DNA of 64,000 bases from Coturnix japonica (taxonomy: Eukaryota; Chordata; Aves; Galliformes; Phasianidae). A program made the translations under genes and the position numbers. Where the stretch lies: positions 64,850,202-64,914,201 of the forward strand of contig NC_029547.1 of the NCBI RefSeq assembly GCF_001577835.2, given 5' to 3'. Shown in pieces: positions 48,201 through 57,861 of this stretch. The notes beneath the pieces are model-generated. The model was not told the origin of the DNA and ran no database searches. It was given only the letters and a program-made list of their open reading frames with translations. Each line of letters starts with the position of its first letter. Position 1 is the stretch's first letter.

Positions 48201-50926
48201 TGAGCAAAATGCACTCTATTATTCTGTTTCTGAAAGTAAAGAAGTAGCACTAAAAAAAAAAACCAAAAAACCAACAACGAATTGTGCCATTCTCAAACGT
48301 CTATCATGTCAAGGAACATCACCTACATTGAGGTTTTCAGCAACAAAATTCTTTCCAAGACACATAACAATTAACCAACAACATTAAAGGACAGTGGAAC
48401 TGTACTCTTCACATTTTTACAGAGTAGAAAGAAATGAACACACATGTTTAACCATGCTTTCCGTTTTCTCTTTGACATTTAGACTTTCATTTTGCTACTT
48501 CCTAGTTTTGCTTAAACTATGTTGACTTCATGTTGCATCTTGATATTCTCATCAGTTACAAGACCAAAAAAAAAAAAAAAGCTCTTATTTACAATTTTGC
48601 ATTGTGCAATGATAGCTGCTTCTTTCTGTTGTCCTAAAATGAGAGCAGCAAGCTGTGTAATTCCTTCTTCCTCAATGCTAAAACAAGCAAATATTAATTC
48701 ACCTAATGATACCAATTACTTTAGACAAAATGAACCAATACACAAAGGAGAAGAGGTGTATTCTCCTTTGCACATCATTATCTTTTTAAGACCTTGTTTT
48801 TAAAATCTGAACAGCACATAACCATAAAAAGGAAGCAGTCTCCTGACAGTATCCATTTAACACAGTCATGAATTCATTTAACACAGAAGACTGGTCTAAC
48901 AATTCTTCAAACAAACAAGCATCTTCAAAAAAGTGGAATAGTCTTGTAATAATAAAACATTATACAGACCTTGCCATAGGGAGTATCAACATATTTTTCT
49001 GTTCTTTCTTCTAAAATATCTGGATCATCCAGGCCCGTTCCACCAATAATTCCAATCTTAAATAGAAAAGTACATTGTCAGCCTTCTTGAAATTACAGTT
49101 TGGATAATATGGCCTGTGAGGAAAGACTGAAGAAACTGGGTCTGCTTTCTCCATGTCTGTTTGCCAGATCTCCCTTCTCATTTATCAGATTTATCTCATT
49201 TATCAGAGGGTATGCTCTCTTTGGCCTCTTCTAATCAATGTACCTGCAGAATATCTTCTTGTTATTTTTTACATCCCTTTTCAAGTTGAGTTCCATCTGT
49301 GTCTCGGCTTTCCTGATCCCATCTTTTCATGTCCAGACAGCATCGCTGCATTCTTCCCAGGCCATGTGTCCCTGCTTCCACTGCCTGTAGATTTCCCTTA
49401 ATTTTCTAACTGCACCACGGTTTCCAGCTCCACCTGTTTACTCCCCATGCTATGGCTGAAGTGTGGGCTTCTGGCTGGCAGCAAACTCTCTCTAGAGAGA
49501 CTGTGCAGGCAGCAAATGGGTACACTGGTGCCCCTCTGTGCACTGAGTCCCCAGTGACTAAGACTACCTAAAAACACTACCTTCAGGAAGCTGACCACGG
49601 CAGACAGTATCAAAGCTAATATACTGATGCTCCACCATCTGTTGTCTTTTGATACCCCCTTGTGGAGCATGAGGAGAAGGGCAGCAGAAAATAGTAAAAG
49701 CCCACAAACCCCAACTCTGAATGTATTCAAGCATTAAAGACAATTTGATCACTGTCTTGCATAGTACTGAATGTTTCTCACACTGCTTATATATCACAAA
49801 CATTTAGATTAAATGTTGGACTTATTTTGCTCCTGAAATCCACATAATCATTATGATGAGTAACCATTTCTCTTAAGAATGATACAAAAAGCGCGCAACA
49901 TGAGCAGTCACAAAACTCAAAATCAAGAAAAGATCCTTCCTGTAGACCCCCTTTAGGTTCTGGAAGGCCACAATGAGGCCTCCCCAGAGCCTCATTGTCT
50001 CTAGGCTGAACAAGCCCTGCACCTTCAACCTTTCTTCATATGAGAGGCGTTCCAGCCCACTGAGCATCCCTGTGGCCCTCCTCCAGGCCTACTCCAATAG
50101 CTCTGCATCCTTCTTGTGCATCCCCAGGCCTGGATGCAGTACTCCAGGTGAAGCCTTGCAGGAGGTCACACTTAAGTGCACGTTTCCCATCATCTCCTGC
50201 TTGGTGAAATTCCAACAGCAGGCAGACAATTGGCAGTGCAGTACTTGCTCAGGAAGCCATGGCTTTAAGCACTAAAGTTACCAGTCATTTGAACAACAAA
50301 AAGGCAGTGGATGTTTGTGCTTTCCTCTCTTCTATTTTCAACAAGGAAGCTGATTATTGTTTCAGTCCAGATGCAAACCCAAGCATTCTGCCCTGCTGGC
50401 CCCTGGGTCTGTGGCAGGCCCTGAACTTCCCAAGCAGTGTTTAAAAGGCACAGCACAGACCGGTCCTGCTGTGATTCCTTATACCTCCCTTAGATTGCAA
50501 CCCCACTGGAACTTCACACGTGCTCCACTCACTTTCACTATCAAATCAGGCACGCCACAGCCGAGCCAGAAATCCGTGAAGACACAGCTTTCCACGGGCC
50601 TGCAGCCGGACTACTATTCACTTAGAACAGCAAAGCAAAGCACAGCAAAACCCAGATCTCCACCCCGAAGCCCCACGCCGTGGACGAGCCCGGCTCACAG
50701 CGCACACCACCCGCCACCACAACCGGCCCAGCCCCCGCTCCGGTGCGGGGACGGAAGGGAGCGATCCCGGGCTAGAGCCAAGGCGGCAGCGGCTCAGGGC
50801 ACTGCGATAGGCAGTAGGGTAGCGGCAGGCTGCCAGGATAGACAGCCTCCATCTCCACAACAGCCCCTCAGCCCTTCCATCCCGCCGCCCGGCCGCACTT
50901 ACCTTCACGGCCGCGGTGGCAGCCAT
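33184..50926 (-). CDS. MTAP: MTAP, S-methyl-5'-thioadenosine phosphorylase
   Basis: A complete gene of eight coding exons on the minus strand: 50,926-50,903; 49,056-48,970; 45,953-45,895; 44,239-44,072; 40,235-40,133; 36,720-36,481; 35,233-35,111; 33,222-33,184. They total 843 nt (280 residues; human has 283), every intron is GT-AG and all phases agree. MTAP is cytosolic and cleaves methylthioadenosine from polyamine synthesis to adenine and methylthioribose-1-phosphate for methionine salvage. Visible family features are the phosphate loop [43 protein letters not shown], the substrate Met in [10 protein letters not shown] and the catalytic Asp pair in [13 protein letters not shown]. The gene is convergent with CDKN2A, as in mammals. 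No inactivating change was seen. Confidence 0.97.
35111..35233 (-). CDS. MTAP: MTAP exon 7
   Basis: 41 codons beginning [17 protein letters not shown] and ending [11 protein letters not shown], phase 0 at both ends, donor GTAAGTA. Confidence 0.96.
36481..36720 (-). CDS. MTAP: MTAP exon 6
   Basis: 80 codons from [17 protein letters not shown] to [11 protein letters not shown]. Holds the substrate-binding Met of VINMTT and the catalytic Asp residues. Phase 0 at both ends, donor GTAAGT. Confidence 0.97.
40133..40235 (-). CDS. MTAP: MTAP exon 5
   Basis: Completes the split Arg codon and encodes [20 protein letters not shown], then [14 protein letters not shown]. The first 17 residues differ most from human, where the equivalent is [20 protein letters not shown]; the rest is conserved. 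Confidence 0.95.
40340..40935 (-). repeat. CR1 LINE 3' half in MTAP intron 4
   Basis: Antisense CR1: the 3' end is near 40,355 ('gtctgggactggcagggatctc'), followed by blocks such as 'cagcaggctgcccagga' and 'gaactggaccaggc' typical of CR1 ORF2 3' sequence. Same orientation as MTAP. Confidence 0.82.
41060..42600 (+). mobile_element. Endogenous retrovirus env fossil in MTAP intron 4
   Basis: A plus-strand relic, antisense to MTAP, that resembles the envelope gene of an avian endogenous retrovirus. Surface-unit-like, N-glycosylation-rich stretches lie at about 41,740-42,190 and a Cys-rich stretch ([14 protein letters not shown]) at about 42,430-42,480. No LTRs were seen. It is clearly broken, with several breaks, and looks old. 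Which ERV group it belongs to cannot be settled here. Confidence 0.7.
42690..43430 (-). repeat. Decayed interspersed repeat, probably CR1, in MTAP intron 4
   Basis: The right half (43,030-43,400) is antisense CR1-like and covers the same part of the element as 40,600-40,900, so it is a separate insertion. The left half (42,780-42,960) is related to a stretch at 49,260-49,420 and is assigned with less certainty. Confidence 0.65.
44072..44239 (-). CDS. MTAP: MTAP exon 4
   Basis: 168 nt, phase 2 in and out. Encodes [46 protein letters not shown] and [10 protein letters not shown]. Contains the phosphate/substrate-binding RHGR and TACG segments. Confidence 0.97.
45895..45953 (-). CDS. MTAP: MTAP exon 3
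   Basis: 59 nt encoding [19 protein letters not shown] and the first two bases of the next Arg codon. Identical in meaning to the human exon. Too short for an open-frame search. Confidence 0.96.
48970..49056 (-). CDS. MTAP: MTAP exon 2
   Basis: 29 codons, [20 protein letters not shown] then KYVDTPYGK, with the glycine-rich phosphate loop. Phase 0 on both sides. Confidence 0.96.
49085..49440. repeat. CR1-like fragments just upstream of MTAP exon 2
   Basis: A sense CR1 snippet ('cctgtgaggaaagactgaag', 49,110) is followed by a minus-strand repeat piece (about 49,260-49,420) related to 42,780-42,960. They lie within 30-60 bp of the exon 2 acceptor. Confidence 0.55.
49920..50165 (-). repeat. CR1 LINE fragment in MTAP intron 1
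   Basis: Antisense CR1 with 'ccctgtggccctcctccagg' and 'gatgcagtactccaggtgaa'. Confidence 0.85.
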
Positions 50927-50990
50927 GTTAGCAGCGGGCGGGCCTTTCCGGGCCGGGGGGGCTGCGGGCCTTGGGGGAGAGCCGTGTTAC
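50640..50990 (-). promoter_or_regulatory. MTAP: CpG-rich MTAP promoter and first-exon region
   Basis: GC-rich and CpG-rich on both sides of the ATG at 50,926, with no TATA box seen: a housekeeping-type promoter. Confidence 0.7.
50903..50926 (-). CDS. MTAP: MTAP exon 1 (coding part)
   Basis: Eight codons, MAATAAVK, ending at donor GTAAGT in phase 0. Matches human MASGTTTTAVK, three residues shorter. Confidence 0.95.
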
Positions 50991-51319
50991 TGTGAGAGTC
51001 AAAGAGCTGCTGTTCTGTGGGAAGTAGTTCAGAACAGGCTCTTGTAGTAAGATCTGTTTTATTGTGACTTCTGTGTCTTCGGAATTTGGCTTAACTGCTT
51101 GTTTAGTTTCTCAAGATACTTCAGATACACAAACTGGGGTGCCGCTGGTGTCAGTCTGTGTAGACTGGGAAGGGAAATTTGAGCATGTTATGGAAAGGAA
51201 ATTGTGTTACGTTTTCTCTCCAGTATCAGAACTACACGTTTAGCTATCAAAGTTAAATATAGCTTTAAGTAATTTGGAAGCTGCATAATTATATTTTGTA
51301 GGTCACTCACAGCAATGCC

Positions 51320-51860
51320 TCTTCTTTGTTTCCATGGGAACTACAACAGATGCAAAGAGCACAATAACACTGTTTGATAGAGCAAATTCTCATCTACAGA
51401 ACACTAGTTTTCAACATAGCCACTGCCATTAGCTGTGCATTTTTGCTGGCGGTTAGCAAGATGCTGAATGCCATGTCTGCAAAAATAAGCATCAGTGGAG
51501 GTGATCTAACTGTTGTTGCTGCCACTGCTGAAACTCCACTCACTGCCTTGCTGTGCTCACATCCACTGTTCGGTCTCCATAAATAATTATCAAGCTTAGG
51601 AATGTCAATGGGTGTTGGTTTATTTCTGCACGGAGGAATTCAATTAAGCACCTCTGCTTCATAGGCTTGTTCAAGTCAGATGCCATTCTGTCAGATTGCC
51701 CCTCTGCTGCCATCTGCCACATGGCAACAAAACAGTGATGGGAAGGTTGGTCCTCTTCTGCTCTACCAGCACTGACCTTTGACGCTGTGGGCCAGCATAA
51801 TAAAACAGAAGAATGCTATACAGAATACTATAACAGAATACTGTTTTCATATTTATGGTA
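51320..51860. mobile_element. Possible mariner-type DNA transposon remnant
   Basis: The text from about 51,330 ('catgggaactacaacagatg', 'acactagttttcaacatagc') resembles the avian mariner element Galluhop as I remember it. No terminal inverted repeats or TA duplications were identified and no transposase frame survives. Low certainty. Confidence 0.35.
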
Positions 51861-52900
51861 TTTTTCTTGTTGCTGCAAATCTGCACTTGCAAGCAGAACA
51901 TTCCAACATGGCATATAATCTTGCATGTTGAGAAATATCAATTGTTTTGATGTATTTATGGTTCTGTTAACACAGGTATCAAGTGTAGAGCTTTCAGAAA
52001 AAACATCTTGTTAATTAGAGGTTCTTTTAAAGAGTATTTGATATGTATTTTCTTTGAAAGTGCTGCATCTACCAGAGATGACTCAGGCATCCAGATGTGT
52101 TCTCCTAGGTGCTACCTACATCAATAGGTACTAATTAACGTAAACTCAGATACAGTGCTGACAGTAAGTTCTGCCTTGTCTCGCAGCTGAGATGTCTGCT
52201 GCAGTCGGTCATCACTCAAGGCCAGCTTTGAAGCAGCATGCTAACTTAATTCATACAGCACAACATAGCTGTAATACCATAGGATAAATGGATAATAGGA
52301 TAAATGCTACTTTTACTCATTCTAATTTGGCCAGTCTATTGAAGCTATATACTCTTTTTTCACTGCACACACTTCTTTTGGAGGTGATAGGAGGAGATTT
52401 TTTCCAGCTTACAAGCAATTTACTGAGTAAATATTTTGAAAAGCTTCCATGCAAATAAATGCACTCTGGATGAGATCAGGTATTTAAAATCTACTATAAG
52501 ATAAGATGATTGGGTTCAAAGCCTTGACATTTTAAGTTAGTAACACAAGTACCTTCAAGAAAGGGAAATCCACTGTAATTTAGCAGTCATATTTTTCTTC
52601 ATAATTACATTGCATGGCTTTAATGTCCCAAGCTGAGCCTTGCTCTTTGTTTTGCCACAGACTCGGAGAGGAACCCAAGACAGTGCTGAGAATGATTATG
52701 GAATGTATTATTTCAGTTAATGAGTGTGAGAAACATTCTCATCCAACAAGCTGGACTTTGACATGGACCTTTGTGAAGAAGAATCTTTGTCTTCTGTTTC
52801 TGTTTTTTTCTCTTCCCTTCTGACATGCTTTTTCTGTGCTTCCCTCAGAAGATTCTCTAGTGGTTGTTCATGCTACCCTTCTACTTTCTGAAGCCCCTTT
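51861..52900. other. Intergenic stretch without a recognised gene
   Basis: Ordinary AT-rich sequence. Open frames of fewer than 80 codons are without recognisable domains. Confidence 0.45.
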
Positions 52901-52949
52901 TGTGTATCTGACTAGGATTTAGCTACAAAGTTAACCTCCAATATCCCCT

Positions 52950-54250
52950 GCACTGCTTCCTGAATTCCTAGGATTGGCATTTATCATAAATCCTTCATGC
53001 ATCCCTTCTCATCTTTATTGTTGTTGTTTTCCCATTCTGGGTCGGTTATTGAATATTTTACTTCTTATAGGAGAGCTTTTGGCCCAGAAGGTGCCTTCTC
53101 TCCCACTCATGCATTGTAGCTTTCCTAATCATTCTTATTCCTTCTCCATTAGACAGCATATTTAAAATAGACACAATCTCACCCCAAGAGTAAGTATTGG
53201 ATCCCAGAAATTGATTGAATTGTTTTGTTAGCCCAGTAGGGTCTTCCATTAAGGATTTCACTTCCTTTGTAATGCTTCTCATCTCTCCATTAGTAAGGGA
53301 AGAGTTTATGTACCCTATGTCTCCTGTTATTGGAACTTCCCTAGGAGGACATACAGAAGTGCTAGTTGGGTTAGTTTTGGGAAAGGGGAGATTTATAAGA
53401 TCCTTTTTGCACTACTCTACTTCCTTCTTAAGCTGATTGAACTTCCTCTTTCCAGCAGCAGTACCAATAACAGAGCTTTGGCCATGGGGACTGGCAAGAG
53501 AGTGGTCAGAGCCAATGTCCCCTGTTTGACTGGTAGTCTCTGATTCCCCTTCTATAGTTACAGGAATAGGTTCAGTGTCAGGATTATAAGGGGGAGGATG
53601 CTGCTCAAAAGGAGAAAACTGTCAATATCTAATTCTGGGTACATGTACTGGGGGAAGTAAGTTATCTAAGGGATCCCATCTGGAATTTTTCTGTTCCTCC
53701 TTTGTACAGAAGTCTAAGTTATGATAAACTGTTTTGTCTCCCATGCCCAGCAAGCAACATAAATTGATCCTTCCTCTTAAAAAGGAGTTTTACTGTTCAT
53801 ATACAAGTTTAAAGCCTGACATACTATTCTTTGTCAGACCCATACTCTGGCCAGAACACTGACGCTCCTTTAATTGCCCCATTAGGCCATTGAGGAACAG
53901 AATACTGAATCAATTCCTCTTTATCTTTCTTATCTTTTTATCTTTTGTTTTTGTATTTCTTTTCCAGTTTTTCAGCATGCTTCCTAAGGGTCTTGAAGCA
54001 GGCACTGCTCTGAGGACCTCTTCCCTGTCCCAGGTTTCCTGGAACTCTTATTCCTCATTTCTCTTAGCAAACCTTAGTTGTGCTGCTTCTGGTTCTAAAA
54101 TATTAGGTGTGTTGTTAAGCAACTTACCATGCAGGAAGATACCATACAACACTGGAGTCCAAAACCCAATTCCCAAGGTAATACTTAATCACAAACAACA
54201 GATTGCTCTTGGCCTGCTGCCATAGCAGCCTTTTGTCTGCTACTGGACTG
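52950..54250 (-). mobile_element. Endogenous retrovirus gag fossil
   Basis: Minus-strand relic with a capsid-like stretch at 53,058-53,282 (DPTGLTKQFNQFLGSN-type sequence), similar in style to gamma-like (class I) retroviral gag. The sequence toward 54,200 looks like the upstream part of the same gag. No LTRs or pol recognised. Broken, with several breaks, and probably old. Confidence 0.6.
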
Positions 54251-55547
54251 CTACAGCTGGGTACTTCTCCCTAATACTTTCCCCATGCCAGTTAATTAGT
54301 TTTTATGCACGCAGAATTTGAATACATCCATATCACCTGCTCATGGAAGCACTTATGAGGTTCAGTTCAGTTGGCTGCTGGACAGCTGCCATGTGGCTCT
54401 GCTGGAATGTACTTACCCTAGATCTACTGCATGTCTCCACTTTGGACTTTTCTTTTTAATACACATACACCAGCTTTAATTCTACAGCAATCATGAAAGG
54501 GAAAAAACAGAAATGGCTGGCACAAAGTTTCCACTGATCTGCATGAGGTGGATTTCTGCAAACTGCAGATGTTTTCCTGGATCTTGACTTTGCCAGTTCT
54601 GTTCTCCTTGGCTCTGCTCAGGCAGAGCTGCGGTGTGACTCATGACTAGAAGTTCCTTCTTAGTGACAAACTGCACCACCAGAAACTGGGCCCTGTAGGC
54701 ATCATGACTCAGAGCCTCTGATGCAGGTAGTCCTCCTCCACTTCCTCCTTAATCCAGGCACCGGATACGCATTGCTGACCTCATGTTATCCAGTTACTGC
54801 ATGCCCACCCCAGACAGCCTTGCTGCAGCCAGCAGCAGCAGGAATGGGGCCAGTTCTTCACCTTCATCATGTCTCTATGCACTCCCAGTAAGTGGGCTCA
54901 GTCCCATATCTGTGTTTGGAGCCCTGGTCTGGTGGTTCTACCTCCACAAGAGGGATGCAGTTTCTGTTTCCACCCTGTGTGCTATCTATTTCTCTAATGA
55001 TATATTTTGCTAATTCTGCTTGGTAAGTAAATGTCACCGCTTGTGAAAACGAAGCTGAAGCTTTTTAAAAATTCTGATCTTGCAGGAAGAGTGATTTTTA
55101 AAGATATTTCAAAAGGTAGAGAAATTAGGGATTTATGAATCCTCATTTATGAATCTGTGAAAGGAGTTTTTCTATTCAGCAGCACACTGAGTTTTCAAAA
55201 GGGCTTTGGTAGCTGAGTATTCTATCACCTATATTGGTCGTAAGTTGTTCCTACAGTTTTCTCAATTTGCAAATTGCTGCTTTGTGTGTTGTTTTCCCTT
55301 TTTATGTGTGTGTGCTTATGGTGACTGGGTAGCTTCAGGTTCTCTCTTGCTGAGGCTCTAATTACCTTGTCAAGAGTATAAACAGTCTTAATGTTCACAT
55401 TTTACCCTTAGATGTTTCAGTAAGCTTCAGAAGCCTTTGTAGATGCACTTCGTTGGTCTAATTAGTGCTGAACTAGTCAAATATTTTAATAGGAGCTAAA
55501 TCCCAATTTTAATCAGGTTGAAAATCAGTTTTAAGTTTATTGATCGT
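54251..55547. other. Intergenic stretch without a recognised gene
   Basis: Nothing assignable. It might include further decayed parts of the neighbouring ERV. Confidence 0.4.
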
Positions 55548-55645
55548 AGAATCATAGAACTGTTGAAGCTGGAAGGATCAAAAAGATCATCCAGACCAAC
55601 TGTTGGCCTGTTCCTGTGACTGCAACGAGTGTCTTCAGGATTGTC
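55548..55645 (-). repeat. CR1 LINE 3' end fragment
   Basis: Begins 'gtagaatcatagaactgttg', the antisense CR1 tail, followed by 'agatcatccagaccaact'. Confidence 0.85.
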
Positions 55646-56424
55646 AGCAGGAAGTAAGGGGTTGTTAATTGCAAGATCAAAAGAGTAGCCTAGGTACAGC
55701 AGTTGCTGATGTATCAGATGCTTAATAACTACTTTGGCCAGGTTAAATATGGCAGAATCTTCTGGAATGTAAGTTATCCATGCATTCCCCAGGAAGATTA
55801 CCAGGTTTTAAATGTGTGGCTTAAGATTTTGATCTCCAGTATTAAATATTTATTACAGGTCAAAGTGTTAACTTGATGCATAACGTTATTTGGTATAAGT
55901 GAGAGCTGAATTACTTTGGGTTTAAAATATATATATACATTGTAGTTCTGAATGAAATTTGTGCTCTAAATCATGAATTCCTAAGATGTGGAAGAATTTC
56001 TACCTTGATATAATCTTCCATTCAACTACTTGCTCTGCTTCTGTGCTTTTATCATCGGCAGGACTCTGTATGACAAGTTACAAAAAAAAACAACCACAAA
56101 ACCCTTCATTTTCTAGCATTTTCAGAAGCTTAAAAAATGGTAACTGTGATGATTTCTTGATTCCCTCTTTGTTTGCTTTACCTCCAGAGAGAACTAAGGA
56201 TTCATTCGGTAGAATTCTATAGGAAAAAAACCACCTCTGTTTAAGAGACATATATCTTTCATGAAGGTATGATGTTCAAATGCATTTTCCTTGTTTGTAA
56301 AGTTATTATGCCATCTACAATGATAATTTTCTGCCTAAATTTTCAAATTAAAGAAGAGATGATTAAAGACCAGTTTTATTTATGTATTGTGCTCAATATT
56401 TATTTATGTATATATTGTGCTCAA

Positions 56425-57115
56425 TAAGTGCTTTGCTTCAGTCTTCACGGGTGGTCAGGTTCCTCATGTCTGCCAGGACCCTGAACCTCTGGGTGTGGGT
56501 GAGTGGAGTGGATTCTATCCCGCTGTGACAATGGAACAAGTCAGAAAGGTCCTCATGAAACTAAACGTGTATAAGTCCATGGGGAGAGATGATATCTATC
56601 CTGGGGTTCCCAGAGAGAGATGGCTGATGTGGTTGCTAAGCCTCCCACCATCACATTTGAACGATCATGGCTTTCAACTGAAATCCCTGGTGGCTGGGAA
56701 AAGGGAAACGTTACTCCAATTTTTAAGAAAGGGAGAAAGGATGGAGGGTCGTGCCCAGAGGTTAGTGGTTAATGGAATTAAGTCCTGCTGGTGACCCGTT
56801 ACAAGTGGTGTCCCCCAGGGGTCGCTTCTAATGTCTTATCATTGACAAAGATGATATTGTTGAGCACACCCTCAGCAAGTCTGCAGACAACACCAAGCTG
56901 AGCGGTGCAGTGGATACACTGGAGGGAAGTGAAGGCATTCAGAGGGACCTGGACAAGCTGGAGCAGTGGGCCCACGTGAACCTCATGAGGTTCAACAAGG
57001 CCAAACGCAAGCTGTTGCACTTGGACCAGGGCACTCCCAGGTACTTATACAGGCTGGGGGAGAATCTCCTTGAAAGCAGCCCTGCAGAGAAGCACTGGAC
57101 ATAAGCCAGCATTGT
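56425..57115 (+). repeat. CR1 LINE fragment (reverse transcriptase)
   Basis: Sense CR1. Near 56,880-57,015 it encodes the conserved stretch [15 protein letters not shown] and [19 protein letters not shown], the end of the CR1 reverse transcriptase. Decayed. Confidence 0.88.
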
Positions 57116-57478
57116 GCGTATACAGCCGGATGTCCATCATCGGCTAAAAGTCCTGGAGAGCAGGAGAGATGCCTGAAGACTGGAGGACAGCCAATGTAAT
57201 TCCAATCTTCAAAAAGGTCAAGAATTAGGACACAGGAAACTGTAGGCCACTCAGGTTCACATCCATCTCTGGGGAGGTGTTGGAACAACTTATTGTGGAT
57301 AGCATCTCAAAGCAGTTGGAAAAAAAGAAGTTGAAGAAAAATGGATATCCAGAGTAGTAAGCTTGGATTTATTACAAAAAAATTCATGCTTGACTACTGT
57401 GGTAGCCATTGTAGAAATCATGAATGGCTGGGTAGGTGTCTTAGTAACCAGGCTTAATGCTGGATCTGACAGATGTTT
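57116..57478 (+). repeat. Second CR1 LINE fragment (earlier part of reverse transcriptase)
   Basis: Encodes pieces corresponding to the 'FKKG...NYRPVSLT' and 'SCLTNLVAF' regions. These lie upstream of the ADDTKL region in an intact element, so this is a separate copy placed head to tail after the first. Confidence 0.8.
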
Positions 57479-57481
57479 TGA

Positions 57482-57606
57482 ATCACAGGACCCTGGAATG
57501 GCTTGGGTTGGAAGGGACAGTAAAGTCTGTCAAGTTCCAAACTCCTGCAGTGTGTTTATTGCCACCCAGTAGATGAGGCTGCCTGGTGCCCAATCCAGTG
57601 AGGCCC
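57482..57606 (-). repeat. CR1 LINE 3' end fragment
   Basis: Antisense CR1 tail ('gaatcacaggaccctggaat', 'gcttgggttggaagggac') lying about 120 bp upstream of the PHF7-like promoter. Confidence 0.85.
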
Positions 57607-57639
57607 TGACCATCTCCACAGAGGGCAGCTCTCTAGACA

Positions 57640-57861
57640 TGGGGTCTGTGACATCAGCGTTGGCCTGACGTTCACCTGACCTCTTTTCTGCCGCGCCCTC
57701 AGCCCCGTGAGGTGCTGACCGTGATGTCACAGTGGCGGCAGGGAGCGGCCATTGTGACCCGCGGGGCCGGAAGCAGAGCTAAGGCTGCGGGGCTGGGGCT
57801 GAGCTCAGTTCGGCTTGGTGAGGTGTGGAGAGAGCATTGATTCTCTTGTTTCTCGCCGTTG
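57640..57861 (+). promoter_or_regulatory. Promoter region of PHF7-like gene with CRE-like sites
   Basis: GC-rich 220 bp before the ATG. It carries TGACATCA-like (57,650), TGACGTT (57,666) and the palindrome GTGATGTCAC (57,721), all variants of the cAMP response element, plus a YY1-like GCGGCCAT (57,745). CRE-type sites are common in germ-cell promoters. This is pattern matching only. Confidence 0.45.
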
